A stretch of 64,000 bases of DNA, taken from NCBI GenBank assembly GCA_910576865.1, contig CAJTKE010000006.1:62001-126000 (forward strand), read 5' to 3'. The position numbers and the translations under genes were made by a program. How positions within the stretch are numbered: position 1 is the first letter of the stretch; each line of letters starts with the position of its first letter. The notes below the pieces were generated by a model. That model was given only the letters and a program-made list of their open reading frames with translations, ran no database searches and was not told the DNA's origin. Source of the DNA: an uncultured Oscillibacter sp. Lineage in GTDB: Bacteria; Bacillota; Clostridia; Oscillospirales; Oscillospiraceae. Below are positions 42,148 to 51,225 of the stretch, piece after piece.

Positions 42148-44409
42148 ATGAGAGTGAAACGACTTCTGGCCGGGCTGCTGGCCCTGATGACGCTTCTGTC
42201 CTGCACCGCCGGGGCCCTGGCGGCGGAGGGCGAGGCGGCCATGATGCGCCTGACCAAGACCGAGGGCACGGTGGAAATCTCCACCAGCAGCGGAAAAGAC
42301 GTGTCCGTCATCAAAAACATGCGGCTTTACAACGGCTACGCCCTGGAGACGGCGGAGAAAAGCTACGCCTGGGTGAGCCTGGACAACGAGAAGCTGGCGA
42401 AAATGGACGCCGCGAGCCAGGCCAGCATCCGCAAGAGCGGAAAGAAGCTGGAGATTCTGGTGGATTCCGGCAGCGTCTTCTTCAACGTGTCCAAGCCCCT
42501 GGAGGACGACGAGTCCATGAACATCCGCACGTCCACCATGGTGGTGGGCATCCGGGGGACCTGCGGCTGGGTGGACGTGAAGGACGAGCGGAACGTCCGG
42601 GTCTCCATCCTGGAGGGAACCGTGGACGTGACCGTCTCGGACCCGGTGTCCGGCGAGGCCAAGTCCGACCGGATTTCCGGCGGCGAGTCCGCCCTGTGCG
42701 CGGTCTATGACGAGGCCCCGCCGGCGGGGGAGAAGTGCGACATCCTCCGGGAGGCGTGCAAAAAGGAGGACGTGGCGGGCTTCACGCTGACGGAGCTGGT
42801 GCCCGACAGCCCCCTGGTGGAGAAAATCTATCAGGAATCCGGCATCGACCTCCGGGAGGTGACCATGGAGGAGGCCGGGGAGCGGCTGGAGCAGGACCAG
42901 GAGGAGGTCAGCCAGAAGCTGGCGGAGGTGGAGGCCGTCCGGAAGGACCAGGAGGAACAGATTTCCACCGAGCCCGTCTGGAAGGAGGAGCCCCCCGCCC
43001 AGACGGCCCCGGAGCCCGACCGGGACGACGGCCGGGACGACTCCGGCAGCTCCGACGAACCGCCCGCCCCCGATCCGGAGCCCGATCCCGACCCGGAGCC
43101 TGACCCCGGTCCGGAGCCCGACCCCGGTCCGGAGCCTGACCCCGGCCCGGAGCCCGATCCCGCCCCGGTCATCTGTACAGTGACGCTGACAGAGGGAAAC
43201 GTGCCGAGCGGAGGGAATTATCAGGTTGGATATGGCGACTATGAGTTCATCGCGTGGTCCGGCGAAACCCTGGAGGTGGAGCAAGGGTCCAGCCTGGGGA
43301 GCAGGCTCCGGATGGACCTGGGGATGGCCGAGTATGTCGGCAGCGGCATATACGACCCCGCGCCCTATACGTTCGGCGGCTGGAACACGGCGGCGGACGG
43401 GTCCGGGACGGAGTACACGGCCAGCACCCCCGTCACCGGGGACGTGACGCTGTACGCCCAGTGGGTCCGGAAAACCTGCACGGTGAAGCTGGACAGCAAC
43501 AAACCGGCGTCCGCGGCGGCGGATGTATGGGTCGGGCGTTTTGACGGCATCAATGCGTACCCCTGGTCCCCGGGGGACATCGTGGTGGACCCTGGGAATA
43601 GCCTGGGGAGCGATCTCCGGGGGGACCTGGTCCTGGCGACAGGCGATACCAGCAACCCGGGTGCCACCCCTTACGCGTTCTGGGGCTGGAACACAAAACC
43701 GGACGGGACCGGAGATGTGTTCGTACCCATGACCCCTGTCAACGAGGACATCACGCTGTACGCCCAGTGGTGGGAATATATAGACGATACCAAAAAGGTG
43801 GGTTATTACCTGCAGGGCACGACGCTCTATTACGAGACGTTCCAATCGAGCGCCCTCCAGATTTCCTGGCCCGCCGGCCTGGCGGAATCGGAAAAGGCCA
43901 GGATTGAGACGATCATTGTCCAGGACGACAAGGGAGCCCAACTTGCCGTGGTGGATGGCGCGTTCCAGGACTGCACAAAACTGCAAACCGTCGTGCTCCC
44001 CGCTTCCGTTGACGAGCTCAGACCGATCACCTTCAACGGCTGTACGAACCTGTCCAGCGTTGAAATGCCCGGGATTAAAATAATCGGCAAGATGGCCTTC
44101 AACGAGTGTCAGGCCCTGACGGAGATCACGATCCCGGCCGGCGTCACCTCCATTGGCCAGGACGCATTCCAGGCAAGCACGCAGGCCCTTCGGACGGTCC
44201 GCTACGGGGGGACGCACGACCAGTGGAACGCCATGATGGACGGAATGGACACGGATTCCGACCAAATGTACATCTCCTGGCCCTCCGGCTCGGAGGCGAC
44301 CTTTGAGGTGAAGACCCTCAGCATTCCCCCGGCGGCGACATTTGTATGCACCGACGGCAGCTACCAAGTCGGCTCCAACGGAAAGAGACTGGAGGTGAAG
44401 GTGTCATGA
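42148..44409 (+). CDS. Secreted FecR, InlB-repeat and leucine-rich-repeat protein
   Basis: 753 residues. It has a signal peptide (LLAGLLALMTLLSC near 5-20), then a FecR domain (about 40-180; STMVVGIRGTCGWVDVKD, VSILEGTVDV). A charged coiled-coil stretch and a Pro-Asp-Pro-Glu spacer (about 308-340) come next. Two InlB-type repeats follow (each ending TLYAQW, with FGGWNT and FWGWNT), then a BspA-type leucine-rich region (GAFQDCTKLQTVVLPAS, ITIPAGVTSIGQDAF). No LPxTG or SLH anchor is seen, so attachment is unclear. GGAGAGGAG precedes the ATG. It sits downstream of the HD-GYP gene. Confidence 0.9.
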   Translation: MRVKRLLAGLLALMTLLSCTAGALAAEGEAAMMRLTKTEGTVEISTSSGKDVSVIKNMRLYNGYALETAEKSYAWVSLDNEKLAKMDAASQASIRKSGKKLEILVDSGSVFFNVSKPLEDDESMNIRTSTMVVGIRGTCGWVDVKDERNVRVSILEGTVDVTVSDPVSGEAKSDRISGGESALCAVYDEAPPAGEKCDILREACKKEDVAGFTLTELVPDSPLVEKIYQESGIDLREVTMEEAGERLEQDQEEVSQKLAEVEAVRKDQEEQISTEPVWKEEPPAQTAPEPDRDDGRDDSGSSDEPPAPDPEPDPDPEPDPGPEPDPGPEPDPGPEPDPAPVICTVTLTEGNVPSGGNYQVGYGDYEFIAWSGETLEVEQGSSLGSRLRMDLGMAEYVGSGIYDPAPYTFGGWNTAADGSGTEYTASTPVTGDVTLYAQWVRKTCTVKLDSNKPASAAADVWVGRFDGINAYPWSPGDIVVDPGNSLGSDLRGDLVLATGDTSNPGATPYAFWGWNTKPDGTGDVFVPMTPVNEDITLYAQWWEYIDDTKKVGYYLQGTTLYYETFQSSALQISWPAGLAESEKARIETIIVQDDKGAQLAVVDGAFQDCTKLQTVVLPASVDELRPITFNGCTNLSSVEMPGIKIIGKMAFNECQALTEITIPAGVTSIGQDAFQASTQALRTVRYGGTHDQWNAMMDGMDTDSDQMYISWPSGSEATFEVKTLSIPPAATFVCTDGSYQVGSNGKRLEVKVS
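43071..43163 (+). repeat. 18-nt tandem repeat coding the Pro-Asp-Pro-Gly-Pro-Glu spacer
   Basis: About five units of CCCGACCCCGGTCCGGAG or close variants. It is a proline-rich wall-spanning type spacer that may vary in length by slippage. Confidence 0.8.
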
Positions 44410-44873
44410 AAAAGCTCATGAACTATCTGACGGCCCTGTGCCTCCGCGCCGCGCTGCTGGTCCCCGTTTCCGGGGCGGCGCCCCTCACCCGGGGGGAGCT
44501 GGCGGAGCTGCTCCACGCCGGGGCGGGAAGCCCCGCGGCGGCGGGCGCCGCCGCCTGGGTCATGGAGAAGGGAAAGCTGACGGTTCTGGCGGGCACCGGG
44601 GAGGACGGCCTGACCGACGGCGCGGCCATGGAGGCGGCGTTCGCCGGGCCCCAGGGCGTGGCCGTGGGAGACGACGGGGCCGTCCACGTGGCGGACACGC
44701 TGAACAGCGCCATCCGCCGCGTCCGGAACGGCCGGGTGGAGACGGTGACGGTCCGGGACGCGTCCCTGGCGGACATGGGTCTGGTCTCCCCCGCGGGCCT
44801 GCTGGCCCAGGGGAACCGGCTGTACATCTGCGACGGCTTCGCCCGGAAGGTCCTCGCCCTGGACCTGAGATGA
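44406..44873 (+). CDS. Short secreted NHL-repeat protein
   Basis: 155 residues. The ATG overlaps the previous stop (ATGA). A signal peptide (LTALCLRAALLVPVSGAAP) leads to two or three beta-propeller NHL-like strands (AFAGPQGVAVGDDGAVHVAD, TLNSAIRRV, GDPAGL-type VSPAGLLAQGNRLYICDG). A full propeller needs six blades, so this is either a fragment or a protein that assembles with others. The tight coupling to the FecR protein suggests joint secretion. Confidence 0.8.
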   Translation: MKKLMNYLTALCLRAALLVPVSGAAPLTRGELAELLHAGAGSPAAAGAAAWVMEKGKLTVLAGTGEDGLTDGAAMEAAFAGPQGVAVGDDGAVHVADTLNSAIRRVRNGRVETVTVRDASLADMGLVSPAGLLAQGNRLYICDGFARKVLALDLR

Positions 44874-44877
44874 CGGG

Positions 44878-45867
44878 ATGCTGAACGGAAAGGTTGTGTT
44901 CATCACCGGCGGCACGGGGTCCTTCGGGAACTGCTTTGTGGATCAGGTCCTGGCCCGGTACCGGCCGGAGCGGCTGATCGTCTACTCCCGGGACGAGTTC
45001 AAGCAGTTTCAGATGCGGAGCCGTCTGGCAAAGTACGATGGCGTCATGCGCTATGTGATCGGCGACGTCCGGGACGCCGACCGCCTGAGCCGGGCCATGC
45101 GGGGGGCGGACTACGTGGTCCACGCCGCCGCCCTGAAGCAGGTGCCCGCCTGCGAGTACAACCCGGAGGAGGCGGTCAGGACCAATATCCACGGGGCGAT
45201 GCATGTCATCGAGGCGGCGCTGGACGCCGGGGTGAAGCGGGTGGCGGCCCTGTCCACGGACAAGGCGGTGAACCCCGTCAGCCTCTACGGCGGGACCAAG
45301 CTGGTCTCGGACAAGCTGTTCATCGCCGCCAACGCCGGCGGGCCCGGGGGGACCCGGTTCTCCGTGGTCCGGTACGGGAACGTGGCGGGGAGCCGGGGGT
45401 CCGTGATTCCCCGGTTCCGGGCGCTGGCGGCGTCCGGGGCGGCGGAGCTGCCCATCACCGGCCTTGAGATGACCCGCTTCTGGATCAGCCTGGAGGAGGG
45501 GGTGGAGCTGGTGCTCCGGGCGCTGGGGTCGTCCGCCGGCGGCGAGACCTTCGTGGCGAAGCTCCCCTCGTTCAAGGTCACCGATCTGGCGGAGGCGGTC
45601 CTCCCGGGCTGCGCCAAGCGGGAGGTGGGCCTCCGGGAGGGAGAGAAGCTCCACGAGGTGATGATCACCCGGGAGGACGCCCCCCACACCCTGGAGTACC
45701 AGGGGCACTTCGTGATCTATCCCCGCCTGTCCTGGTGGACGCCGGAGCGGGTTCTCCCCGGCGGGAGGCCGGTTCCCCGGGACTTCGTGTACTCCTCCGG
45801 GACCAACGAGAGCCGTCTGACCGTGGAGGAGCTGCGGCAAAGGCTGCGGAGCGTCCCGGAGTGCTGA
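44878..45867 (+). CDS. UDP-GlcNAc 4,6-dehydratase, PseB/CapD-like
   Basis: 329 residues. TGGTGSFG at residues 10-17 binds the nicotinamide cofactor. AALKQVPACEYNPEEAVRTN and STDKAVNPVSLYGGTK match the PseB/FlaA1/CapD group, whose Asp-Lys-Tyr catalytic triad includes the DK of STDKA. It inverts and dehydrates UDP-GlcNAc, the first step to pseudaminic acid, or makes related 4-keto sugars. It starts 4 nt after the NHL gene stop. None of the later pseudaminic-acid genes lie nearby, so the product may feed a different surface sugar. Confidence 0.88.
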   Translation: MLNGKVVFITGGTGSFGNCFVDQVLARYRPERLIVYSRDEFKQFQMRSRLAKYDGVMRYVIGDVRDADRLSRAMRGADYVVHAAALKQVPACEYNPEEAVRTNIHGAMHVIEAALDAGVKRVAALSTDKAVNPVSLYGGTKLVSDKLFIAANAGGPGGTRFSVVRYGNVAGSRGSVIPRFRALAASGAAELPITGLEMTRFWISLEEGVELVLRALGSSAGGETFVAKLPSFKVTDLAEAVLPGCAKREVGLREGEKLHEVMITREDAPHTLEYQGHFVIYPRLSWWTPERVLPGGRPVPRDFVYSSGTNESRLTVEELRQRLRSVPEC

Positions 45868-45895
45868 GGGAACGCTTTCAGAATGCATGAAAATA

Positions 45896-45925
45896 CGGCG
45901 CGGCATCCGAAAGGATGCCGCGCCG
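45896..45925. terminator. Terminator between pseB-like gene and leuA
   Basis: 13-bp perfect stem (arms 45896-45908, 45913-45925) with a GAAA tetraloop, then TGCGGTTTTT. It probably works for both converging transcripts. Confidence 0.9.
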
Positions 45926-45934
45926 TGCGGTTTT

Positions 45935-47620
45935 TCACGTCCGTTTGGCCCGGTTGATGGCCGCCAGGATGGCCCGGAGGGGGGCCAGATTGATGTTGTG
46001 GCTGAGGCCCACGCCCCAGTACTGCTTCCCGGAGCGTTTGTCCTGGAGCAGGATATAGGCCACGCCCTGGGAGTCGGAGCCGTCGGTGATGGCGTGGGAG
46101 GCGTAGTCCAGGAAGGTGAAGCGGTCGATTTTCTCCCCCTGGATGGCGTTGAAGAAGGCGTCGATGGGCCCGTTGCCCTCTCCGGCGACCTGGAAGACCG
46201 TGTCCGTGTGGCGGAGGGTCCCCTGGAAGGCCACGTGGGAGTGTCCCTCGTCGTCGATGGTCTCCTGGAAGGCGTGCTTGAGGAGCTGGTAGGGCTGCCT
46301 GGCCTCGATATACTCCTGGTGGAAGAGCTCGTTGATCCGCTCCGGGGCGACCTCCTTGCCCACCTTGTCCGTCTCCACCTGGACGATGTGGCCGAACTCC
46401 GGCTGCATGGACTTGGGCAGGTCAAAGCCGAAGTCGTGTTCCATGATATAGGCCGCGCCGCCCTTGCCGGACTGGGAGTTGATGCGGATGATGGGCTCGT
46501 ACTCCCGGCCCACGTCGGCGGGGTCGATGGGGAGGTAGGGGATTTCCCAGTACTCCGTGCCGGAGGTCTTCATATACTGGACGCCCTTGTTGATGGCGTC
46601 CTGGTGGCTTCCGGAGAAGGCGGTGAAGACCAGCTTGCCAACATACGGCTGGCGGTCCCCCACGGGCATTTTGGTGCAGCGCTCGTACATCTCCTTGATT
46701 TTGTTGATGTTGGAGAAGTCCAGTTCCGGGTCCACCCCCTGGGTGTACATGTTCATGGCCAGGGTGACCATGTCCACGTTTCCGGTGCGCTCGCCGTTTC
46801 CGAAGAGGGTGGCCTCCACCCGCTCGGCCCCCGCCAGAAGGCCCATCTCCGTGGTGGCCACGCCGCAGCCCCGGTCGTTGTGGGGGTGGAGGGAGATGAC
46901 GGCGCAGTCCCGGGAGGGCAGTTTGCGGATGAAGTACTCCAGCATGTCGGCGAACTGGTTGGGCATGCAGTTCTCCACGGTGGTGGGGAGGTTCAGGATG
47001 ACCTTGTTCTCCGGCGTGGCGTGGAGGTGGTCCAGGACGGCTTGGCAGATGTCCACGGCGTAATCCATCTCCGTGCCCATGAAGGACTCGGGGGAGTACT
47101 CGAAACGGAGGTTCATGCCCTGCTCGATCATGGGCTGGGACATCTCGTAGATCAGGTCGGCGGCGTCGGTGGCGATTTTGGTGATGCCCTCGCAGTCCAT
47201 GTGGAAGACCACCTTCCGCTGGAGGGTGGACGTGGAGTTGTAGAAGTGCAGGATGACGTTCTTGGCGCCCTGGATGGCCTCGAAGGTCTTCTTGATCAGG
47301 TGCTCCCGGGCCTGGACCAGGACCTGGATGGTCACGTCGTCGGGGATGTGGCCCCCCTCGATGAGCTCCCGGCAGATCTCGTATTCCGTCTCGCTGGCGG
47401 AGGGGAAGCCGATCTCGATCTCCTTCACGCCGATGTCCACCAGGGTGTGGAAATACTCCAGCTTCTCCGCCAGATTCATGGGGTCGATCAGGGCCTGATT
47501 GCCGTCCCGCAGGTCCACGGAACACCAGACGGGGGCCTTGGTGATGGCCCGGTCCGGCCAGGTGCGGCCCCGGATGGGCTGGGGCTGGAAGGGAATGTAC
47601 TTTTCAAATCCCGGTTTCAT
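45935..47620 (-). CDS. leuA: 2-isopropylmalate synthase, long form
   Basis: 561 residues, the length of the second LeuA type (yeast/actinobacterial-like). It condenses acetyl-CoA with 2-ketoisovalerate, the first committed step to leucine. It has WCSVDLRDGNQALIDPMN, the N-terminal DRDG-type metal site with the catalytic Arg, HPHNDRGCGVATTEMGLLAG with the HxH metal pair, FGNGERTGNVD, and a C-terminal LeuA regulatory domain that binds leucine (about 430-561). GAGGAGG precedes the ATG. It is controlled by a T-box leader and promoter just upstream. Confidence 0.96.
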   Translation of the reverse strand: MKPGFEKYIPFQPQPIRGRTWPDRAITKAPVWCSVDLRDGNQALIDPMNLAEKLEYFHTLVDIGVKEIEIGFPSASETEYEICRELIEGGHIPDDVTIQVLVQAREHLIKKTFEAIQGAKNVILHFYNSTSTLQRKVVFHMDCEGITKIATDAADLIYEMSQPMIEQGMNLRFEYSPESFMGTEMDYAVDICQAVLDHLHATPENKVILNLPTTVENCMPNQFADMLEYFIRKLPSRDCAVISLHPHNDRGCGVATTEMGLLAGAERVEATLFGNGERTGNVDMVTLAMNMYTQGVDPELDFSNINKIKEMYERCTKMPVGDRQPYVGKLVFTAFSGSHQDAINKGVQYMKTSGTEYWEIPYLPIDPADVGREYEPIIRINSQSGKGGAAYIMEHDFGFDLPKSMQPEFGHIVQVETDKVGKEVAPERINELFHQEYIEARQPYQLLKHAFQETIDDEGHSHVAFQGTLRHTDTVFQVAGEGNGPIDAFFNAIQGEKIDRFTFLDYASHAITDGSDSQGVAYILLQDKRSGKQYWGVGLSHNINLAPLRAILAAINRAKRT

Positions 47621-47671
47621 AATGGTGCGTCCTCCTCAGAAAATATGGCGTTGGTCGGGTCAGGGGACAAG

Positions 47672-47935
47672 AAAACGCCCCCGACTCCTTCGAGTCAGGG
47701 GCGTGTGTTCACACGCGGTACCACCCTGGTTCAGCGGGCAGTTGCCTGCCAGCCCTCACAGCCTCCAACAAGGCCTTGGCCGGTAACGGGGCCAGCCGTT
47801 CCGCCCTACCGCGGGGGTTCGGGCGGACTGTTCGGGGGCCAGTCATGCACAGGAGTCCTCACACCGGTTCGCAGCGGCCACCGGCTCTCTGAGTGGGAAC
47901 GGCCTGTCTTTCTCCCCTTCATCACATTTGCTGGT
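47672..47935 (-). promoter_or_regulatory. T-box riboswitch leader of leuA
   Basis: On the minus strand the T-box core GGGTGGTACCGCG is at 47714-47726. It is followed by a terminator stem (arms 47675-47687 and 47692-47704) with TTTT. Upstream lie stem-I landmarks AGAGAGCCGG and GCGAACCGGTG. T-boxes read uncharged tRNA and let transcription continue when its amino acid is short. leuA makes tRNA-Leu the expected ligand. A CUG triplet in the likely specifier loop would fit, but I cannot fix the specifier by eye. Confidence 0.93.
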
Positions 47936-47940
47936 TTTCT

Positions 47941-47969
47941 ATTTTAGCGGATGGACGGAGGATTGTCAA
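47941..47969 (-). promoter_or_regulatory. Promoter of the leuA T-box transcript
   Basis: Minus-strand TTGACA (47964-47969), 17-nt spacer, TAAAAT (47941-47946). Confidence 0.88.
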
Positions 47970-48043
47970 GAGGAATTTTCGCGCCGGAGAAACGGGGAGG
48001 GGCGTTCGCCGGTACAATGTTCAGGGCGCGGGCAAGGACTCAA

Positions 48044-50368
48044 TCACTCATTGCCGATCGCCAGATACCTTGCCTTGATGGAGTGCTCCAGGCAGGAGGA
48101 CCGTCCCTTCAGTCGGTTTCCAAGAATTACAAGCCTGTATTTGGCTCTGGAGGCGGCGAGGTACAAAAGGTTGTAGGCGGAGTATTTGATATAGTGCTGG
48201 GAGATGTCGCTGGTCCCCGTGGTCTGCGGCACACGGCCCTCGTCAACGCCAAGGAGGACCGCCGCCTGGAATTCCATCCCGTTGATGTCATAGGGGGACG
48301 CCAGGACATAGCTTCCGGCCGCGATCTTCCCTCCTTCGCCGCGCTGCCCGGCGCCCAGTGAGACAAAGGGGCGTCCTGTCTGGCGGCAGATATCGTTTCT
48401 GCCCTGCTCGGAGTAAAATTTGCTGTCAAAGGCAATGACCACGATATCTCTCGGATTGCACTTCAGAGTTCGGACAATGTCCTGGAGATGCTGATCCAGA
48501 GAGACCAGCATATCCTCATCGCTGTCATACTCATACAGCGTCGGCACCGCGCTTTTCGCCTCGTCATCCGGAAGGAAGTCGCTGTATGTTTCGTGATAGG
48601 GATCGGAAAAACCCTTTTGGAACATTTTCACGCCGGATACCGCGATGGACATGCAGAAGTCGGTGATCTGAGGGGAATTCCGGAAAACCGTGTGATATTT
48701 TTTCCTGACGGGTTCGCCAAAAGCGTGCTCGCTGTAATCCGCGCTGATATCTCCCCGGTCACCGACCGCCTGACTGTAGTCCAGGGCGAAGCAAATGGGA
48801 ATATCCTCCTGCTGCAGGTCCTTTGTAAGGAAGTGGAACACGCTTTGCTCGTTGATGTTGAACAGGTGCATCTCATCGACAAAAATGTAGTCAAAACCGG
48901 ACTCAGATCGCTCTCTGCGCCAGATCGGGGCGTTCAGCCGCGCCATCGCCTCCATGACAACATCGTCAACATCGAACGAGCCATCGGCTTTCAGCTCATC
49001 CTGATAGGCGCAGAACAGGGAAAAGACCAGCTCCTTGTCTTTTTTTGTCTTGCAGGGCAGGCCGTTGGCAATGGGAGGAATCTCGTAATATTTGTCAATG
49101 GTGCTGTCCGTACGTCCCTTGATCTGCACGCTGAACTCGTGCTGGAGCATACTGTACAATACGCCGGGCGCTGTTTTTTTCGCGTCAAACATATCGCGCA
49201 TCTCGGAAGAAATCAGGGGAAGGAAGGTGCGCACCTTGTTGATCATGTCCGGCCTGGTCAGGACATTTTCCACCAGCATCAGCTGAAATGTCTTGGCGTC
49301 TCCCGCGTCCCGTTCCACCAGCGAAGTCAAGGGGATCGACGCGAAGTTGGCGCAATAATCCGACAAGGTGATGAACTCGATGTACTGGGGAGAATTTGAG
49401 TCCAGATACTGAGCACTGTTCGGGTACTTCCGGAACGTGTCGAGATTCCTCTGGAATGTGGACTGGCTGTGGGCGAAGAAAGCCACCCTGAAGGGAAGGC
49501 CGCGTTTTCTGTGGTCTTCCAGCAGCTTGTATGCCCGCATGATCATGGACATGGTCTTGCCCGTGCCGGCGGCGCCGTCAACCCGCAGGGGGGACTTCAA
49601 TTCGGGATGATCCACAACTTCCCTTTGCAGATTCGTCAAACTCCGGTATTGGTTTTCAAACGGCCAATAGATAAAGTCTTCCCTCCCAACTTCCTGCGTG
49701 GTGGTGACGGAGCACAGGGCCTCACTTTTGCTGTCGTCACGGGGCAAAGCGCCTGTCCCGTTCAGCCGTTCACGCAGTTCATGGCGTTTCGAGTTGAACA
49801 ATCTCCCCGCGGCTTTCAGTACCGAGGTACTCACGGGCTCGTCTTCCTGCGGGGGGTCCTCACAATTGTATTTATACGCCAGAAGAGGAAAATCTATACT
49901 TCTTTTTTCAAGCTGAAGGGTGCTTTTGGACCGTTCGATCACCAGACGGCGGGGATCCGGGTATGTAAAGGGAAACAGAATGGATTTTGAGCCGTGGACG
50001 CGCTCGGAAACGGAAAACGGATGCCGGTTCCAGATTTTCAAGGCTGTGCGGAAGGCTTTTTGAAAGACGAACAGCAGCGTGGAGTCATTTTCCGCAAGAA
50101 TATCGCCGCACGCCGTCAGATCGAAGCAGAAGACCGTTTCTCCCGCATCAGGGGCTCCCTTCCGGTCCGCCTCAGGCTTTTTCCCGCAGAAAATGATGCC
50201 GCTTTCACAGTATTCGACTGCCGTATCCTCAAAAATCTCCGTGCTGAGCTTTCCTCGGATATGTTCCACCAGATGCTGCCCCTGAGCATACTCTATGCTC
50301 TGCAGGGTTCTTTTGTTGACATAGGTAAAAATCGCGTTGGAGTCAAACAGTAAAAATTTGCACGTCAT
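48044..50368 (-). CDS. UvrD-like superfamily 1 helicase/ATPase with unknown N-terminal domain
   Basis: 774 residues. Residues 1-240 are an unrecognised domain beginning MTCKFLLFDSNAIFTYVNKR. The helicase core follows: Walker A DGAAGTGKTMS (near 262), DYIFVDEMHLFN (Walker B, near 495), then YRTVFRNSPQITDF-type HTVFRNSPQITD, GMEFQAAVLLGVDEGRVP and LLYLAASRAKYRLVILG in the C-terminal part. Domain 1B/2B inserts are reduced. It stops 16 nt after the partner gene, with GGGAGTG upstream. GC is well below the flanks. A role in anti-phage defence is inferred from the island setting and the companion gene. Confidence 0.85.
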   Translation of the reverse strand: MTCKFLLFDSNAIFTYVNKRTLQSIEYAQGQHLVEHIRGKLSTEIFEDTAVEYCESGIIFCGKKPEADRKGAPDAGETVFCFDLTACGDILAENDSTLLFVFQKAFRTALKIWNRHPFSVSERVHGSKSILFPFTYPDPRRLVIERSKSTLQLEKRSIDFPLLAYKYNCEDPPQEDEPVSTSVLKAAGRLFNSKRHELRERLNGTGALPRDDSKSEALCSVTTTQEVGREDFIYWPFENQYRSLTNLQREVVDHPELKSPLRVDGAAGTGKTMSMIMRAYKLLEDHRKRGLPFRVAFFAHSQSTFQRNLDTFRKYPNSAQYLDSNSPQYIEFITLSDYCANFASIPLTSLVERDAGDAKTFQLMLVENVLTRPDMINKVRTFLPLISSEMRDMFDAKKTAPGVLYSMLQHEFSVQIKGRTDSTIDKYYEIPPIANGLPCKTKKDKELVFSLFCAYQDELKADGSFDVDDVVMEAMARLNAPIWRRERSESGFDYIFVDEMHLFNINEQSVFHFLTKDLQQEDIPICFALDYSQAVGDRGDISADYSEHAFGEPVRKKYHTVFRNSPQITDFCMSIAVSGVKMFQKGFSDPYHETYSDFLPDDEAKSAVPTLYEYDSDEDMLVSLDQHLQDIVRTLKCNPRDIVVIAFDSKFYSEQGRNDICRQTGRPFVSLGAGQRGEGGKIAAGSYVLASPYDINGMEFQAAVLLGVDEGRVPQTTGTSDISQHYIKYSAYNLLYLAASRAKYRLVILGNRLKGRSSCLEHSIKARYLAIGNE

Positions 50369-50383
50369 GTTCAGACACTCCCT

Positions 50384-51205
50384 TCAGACGCTTTGGAGAA
50401 GCTTCTCGTAGTCCCGGTTGGTGGCTCCATCCAATCCGATTCTGGAAAAATCCCGCGCGAATCGCTGCATCAGGTGTTCGCGCCAGGGAGAAATGATCTC
50501 CCCCTCAATTCCCACAAAATCCTCCCTGCCCTCCAGCCAGAACTGAGCGCACAGCCGGGCGGATTCTTCCGAGTTCTCTCTGGCGAGAAGCAGGTTGTCA
50601 ATGCCGCGTCCAACAATCTGTTTGGCATCGTACATGGAAATTGCCCCTATCTCCTGCAGATCCACCATCAGGCCTTCATCCTTCCGGGTATCGCTTTTCA
50701 GATACGCGGCCTTTGGCAGATAAAAAAAGTGAAATCGCTTCTCCGCCCCGATTTCAGTCAAAAAGGTCAGAGCCGGCTTCCTGTCCTGCTGAATGATCAG
50801 CCGCCGGGCTTCATCGTCCATACCGGGCCGGCAGTAATCGGCATATGACTGATACACCCTCTTGAATTTATCCTGATCGCTTTCCTTCTCGAGCGTGCCC
50901 TCTATCACCGCGTATACGTCCTCCGGAGCAAAATTCCGAATCGCGTTCGCGTCCAGGGAGAACTTGCGGCACATGTCCTCGACGGGCTTGAACAAATTCT
51001 CGATCTTTGTGTCATAGACCTGATGATAGGCGTATTCGGTGCAGAACCACCGCCTGGCATCGACGCCAATCAAAAAACAGAGCTTTGCCACCTTGTCATT
51101 GGAGATGTCACAGCTTGCGGTGATCACAATTCCGTAGCACGGTATTCCGGGATACTTGTCAGAACGCAGTCCAAATAATACCGTTCCCTGATCCAGTCCC
51201 TTCAA
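50384..51205 (-). CDS. Unknown partner of the helicase, VITxSCD motif
   Basis: 273 residues. Near the N terminus GIVITASCDISNDKVAKLCF resembles a (V/I)(I/S)xxCDI motif seen in small proteins of mobile islands. The rest is mixed helix and strand, with a C-terminal FWLEGREDFVGIEGEIISPW block and a helix ending GLDGATNRDYEKLLQSV. No nuclease or methylase motif is clear. The gene sits 15 nt upstream of the helicase on the same strand, so they form one operon. GGGGAGGGGACC is upstream of the ATG. I do not assign a function. Confidence 0.75.
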   Translation of the reverse strand: MKGLDQGTVLFGLRSDKYPGIPCYGIVITASCDISNDKVAKLCFLIGVDARRWFCTEYAYHQVYDTKIENLFKPVEDMCRKFSLDANAIRNFAPEDVYAVIEGTLEKESDQDKFKRVYQSYADYCRPGMDDEARRLIIQQDRKPALTFLTEIGAEKRFHFFYLPKAAYLKSDTRKDEGLMVDLQEIGAISMYDAKQIVGRGIDNLLLARENSEESARLCAQFWLEGREDFVGIEGEIISPWREHLMQRFARDFSRIGLDGATNRDYEKLLQSV

Positions 51206-51225
51206 ATTGGTCCCCTCCCCGAAAT

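Noticed and set aside
40534-44367. 1277-residue minus-strand frame opposite the HD-GYP and FecR genes
   Set aside because: Long antisense frames arise from GC-rich third positions here; the plus strand has clear domains, ribosome sites and overlaps.
45887-47947. 686-residue plus-strand frame opposite leuA
   Set aside because: Shadow of leuA; it also runs through the T-box leader.
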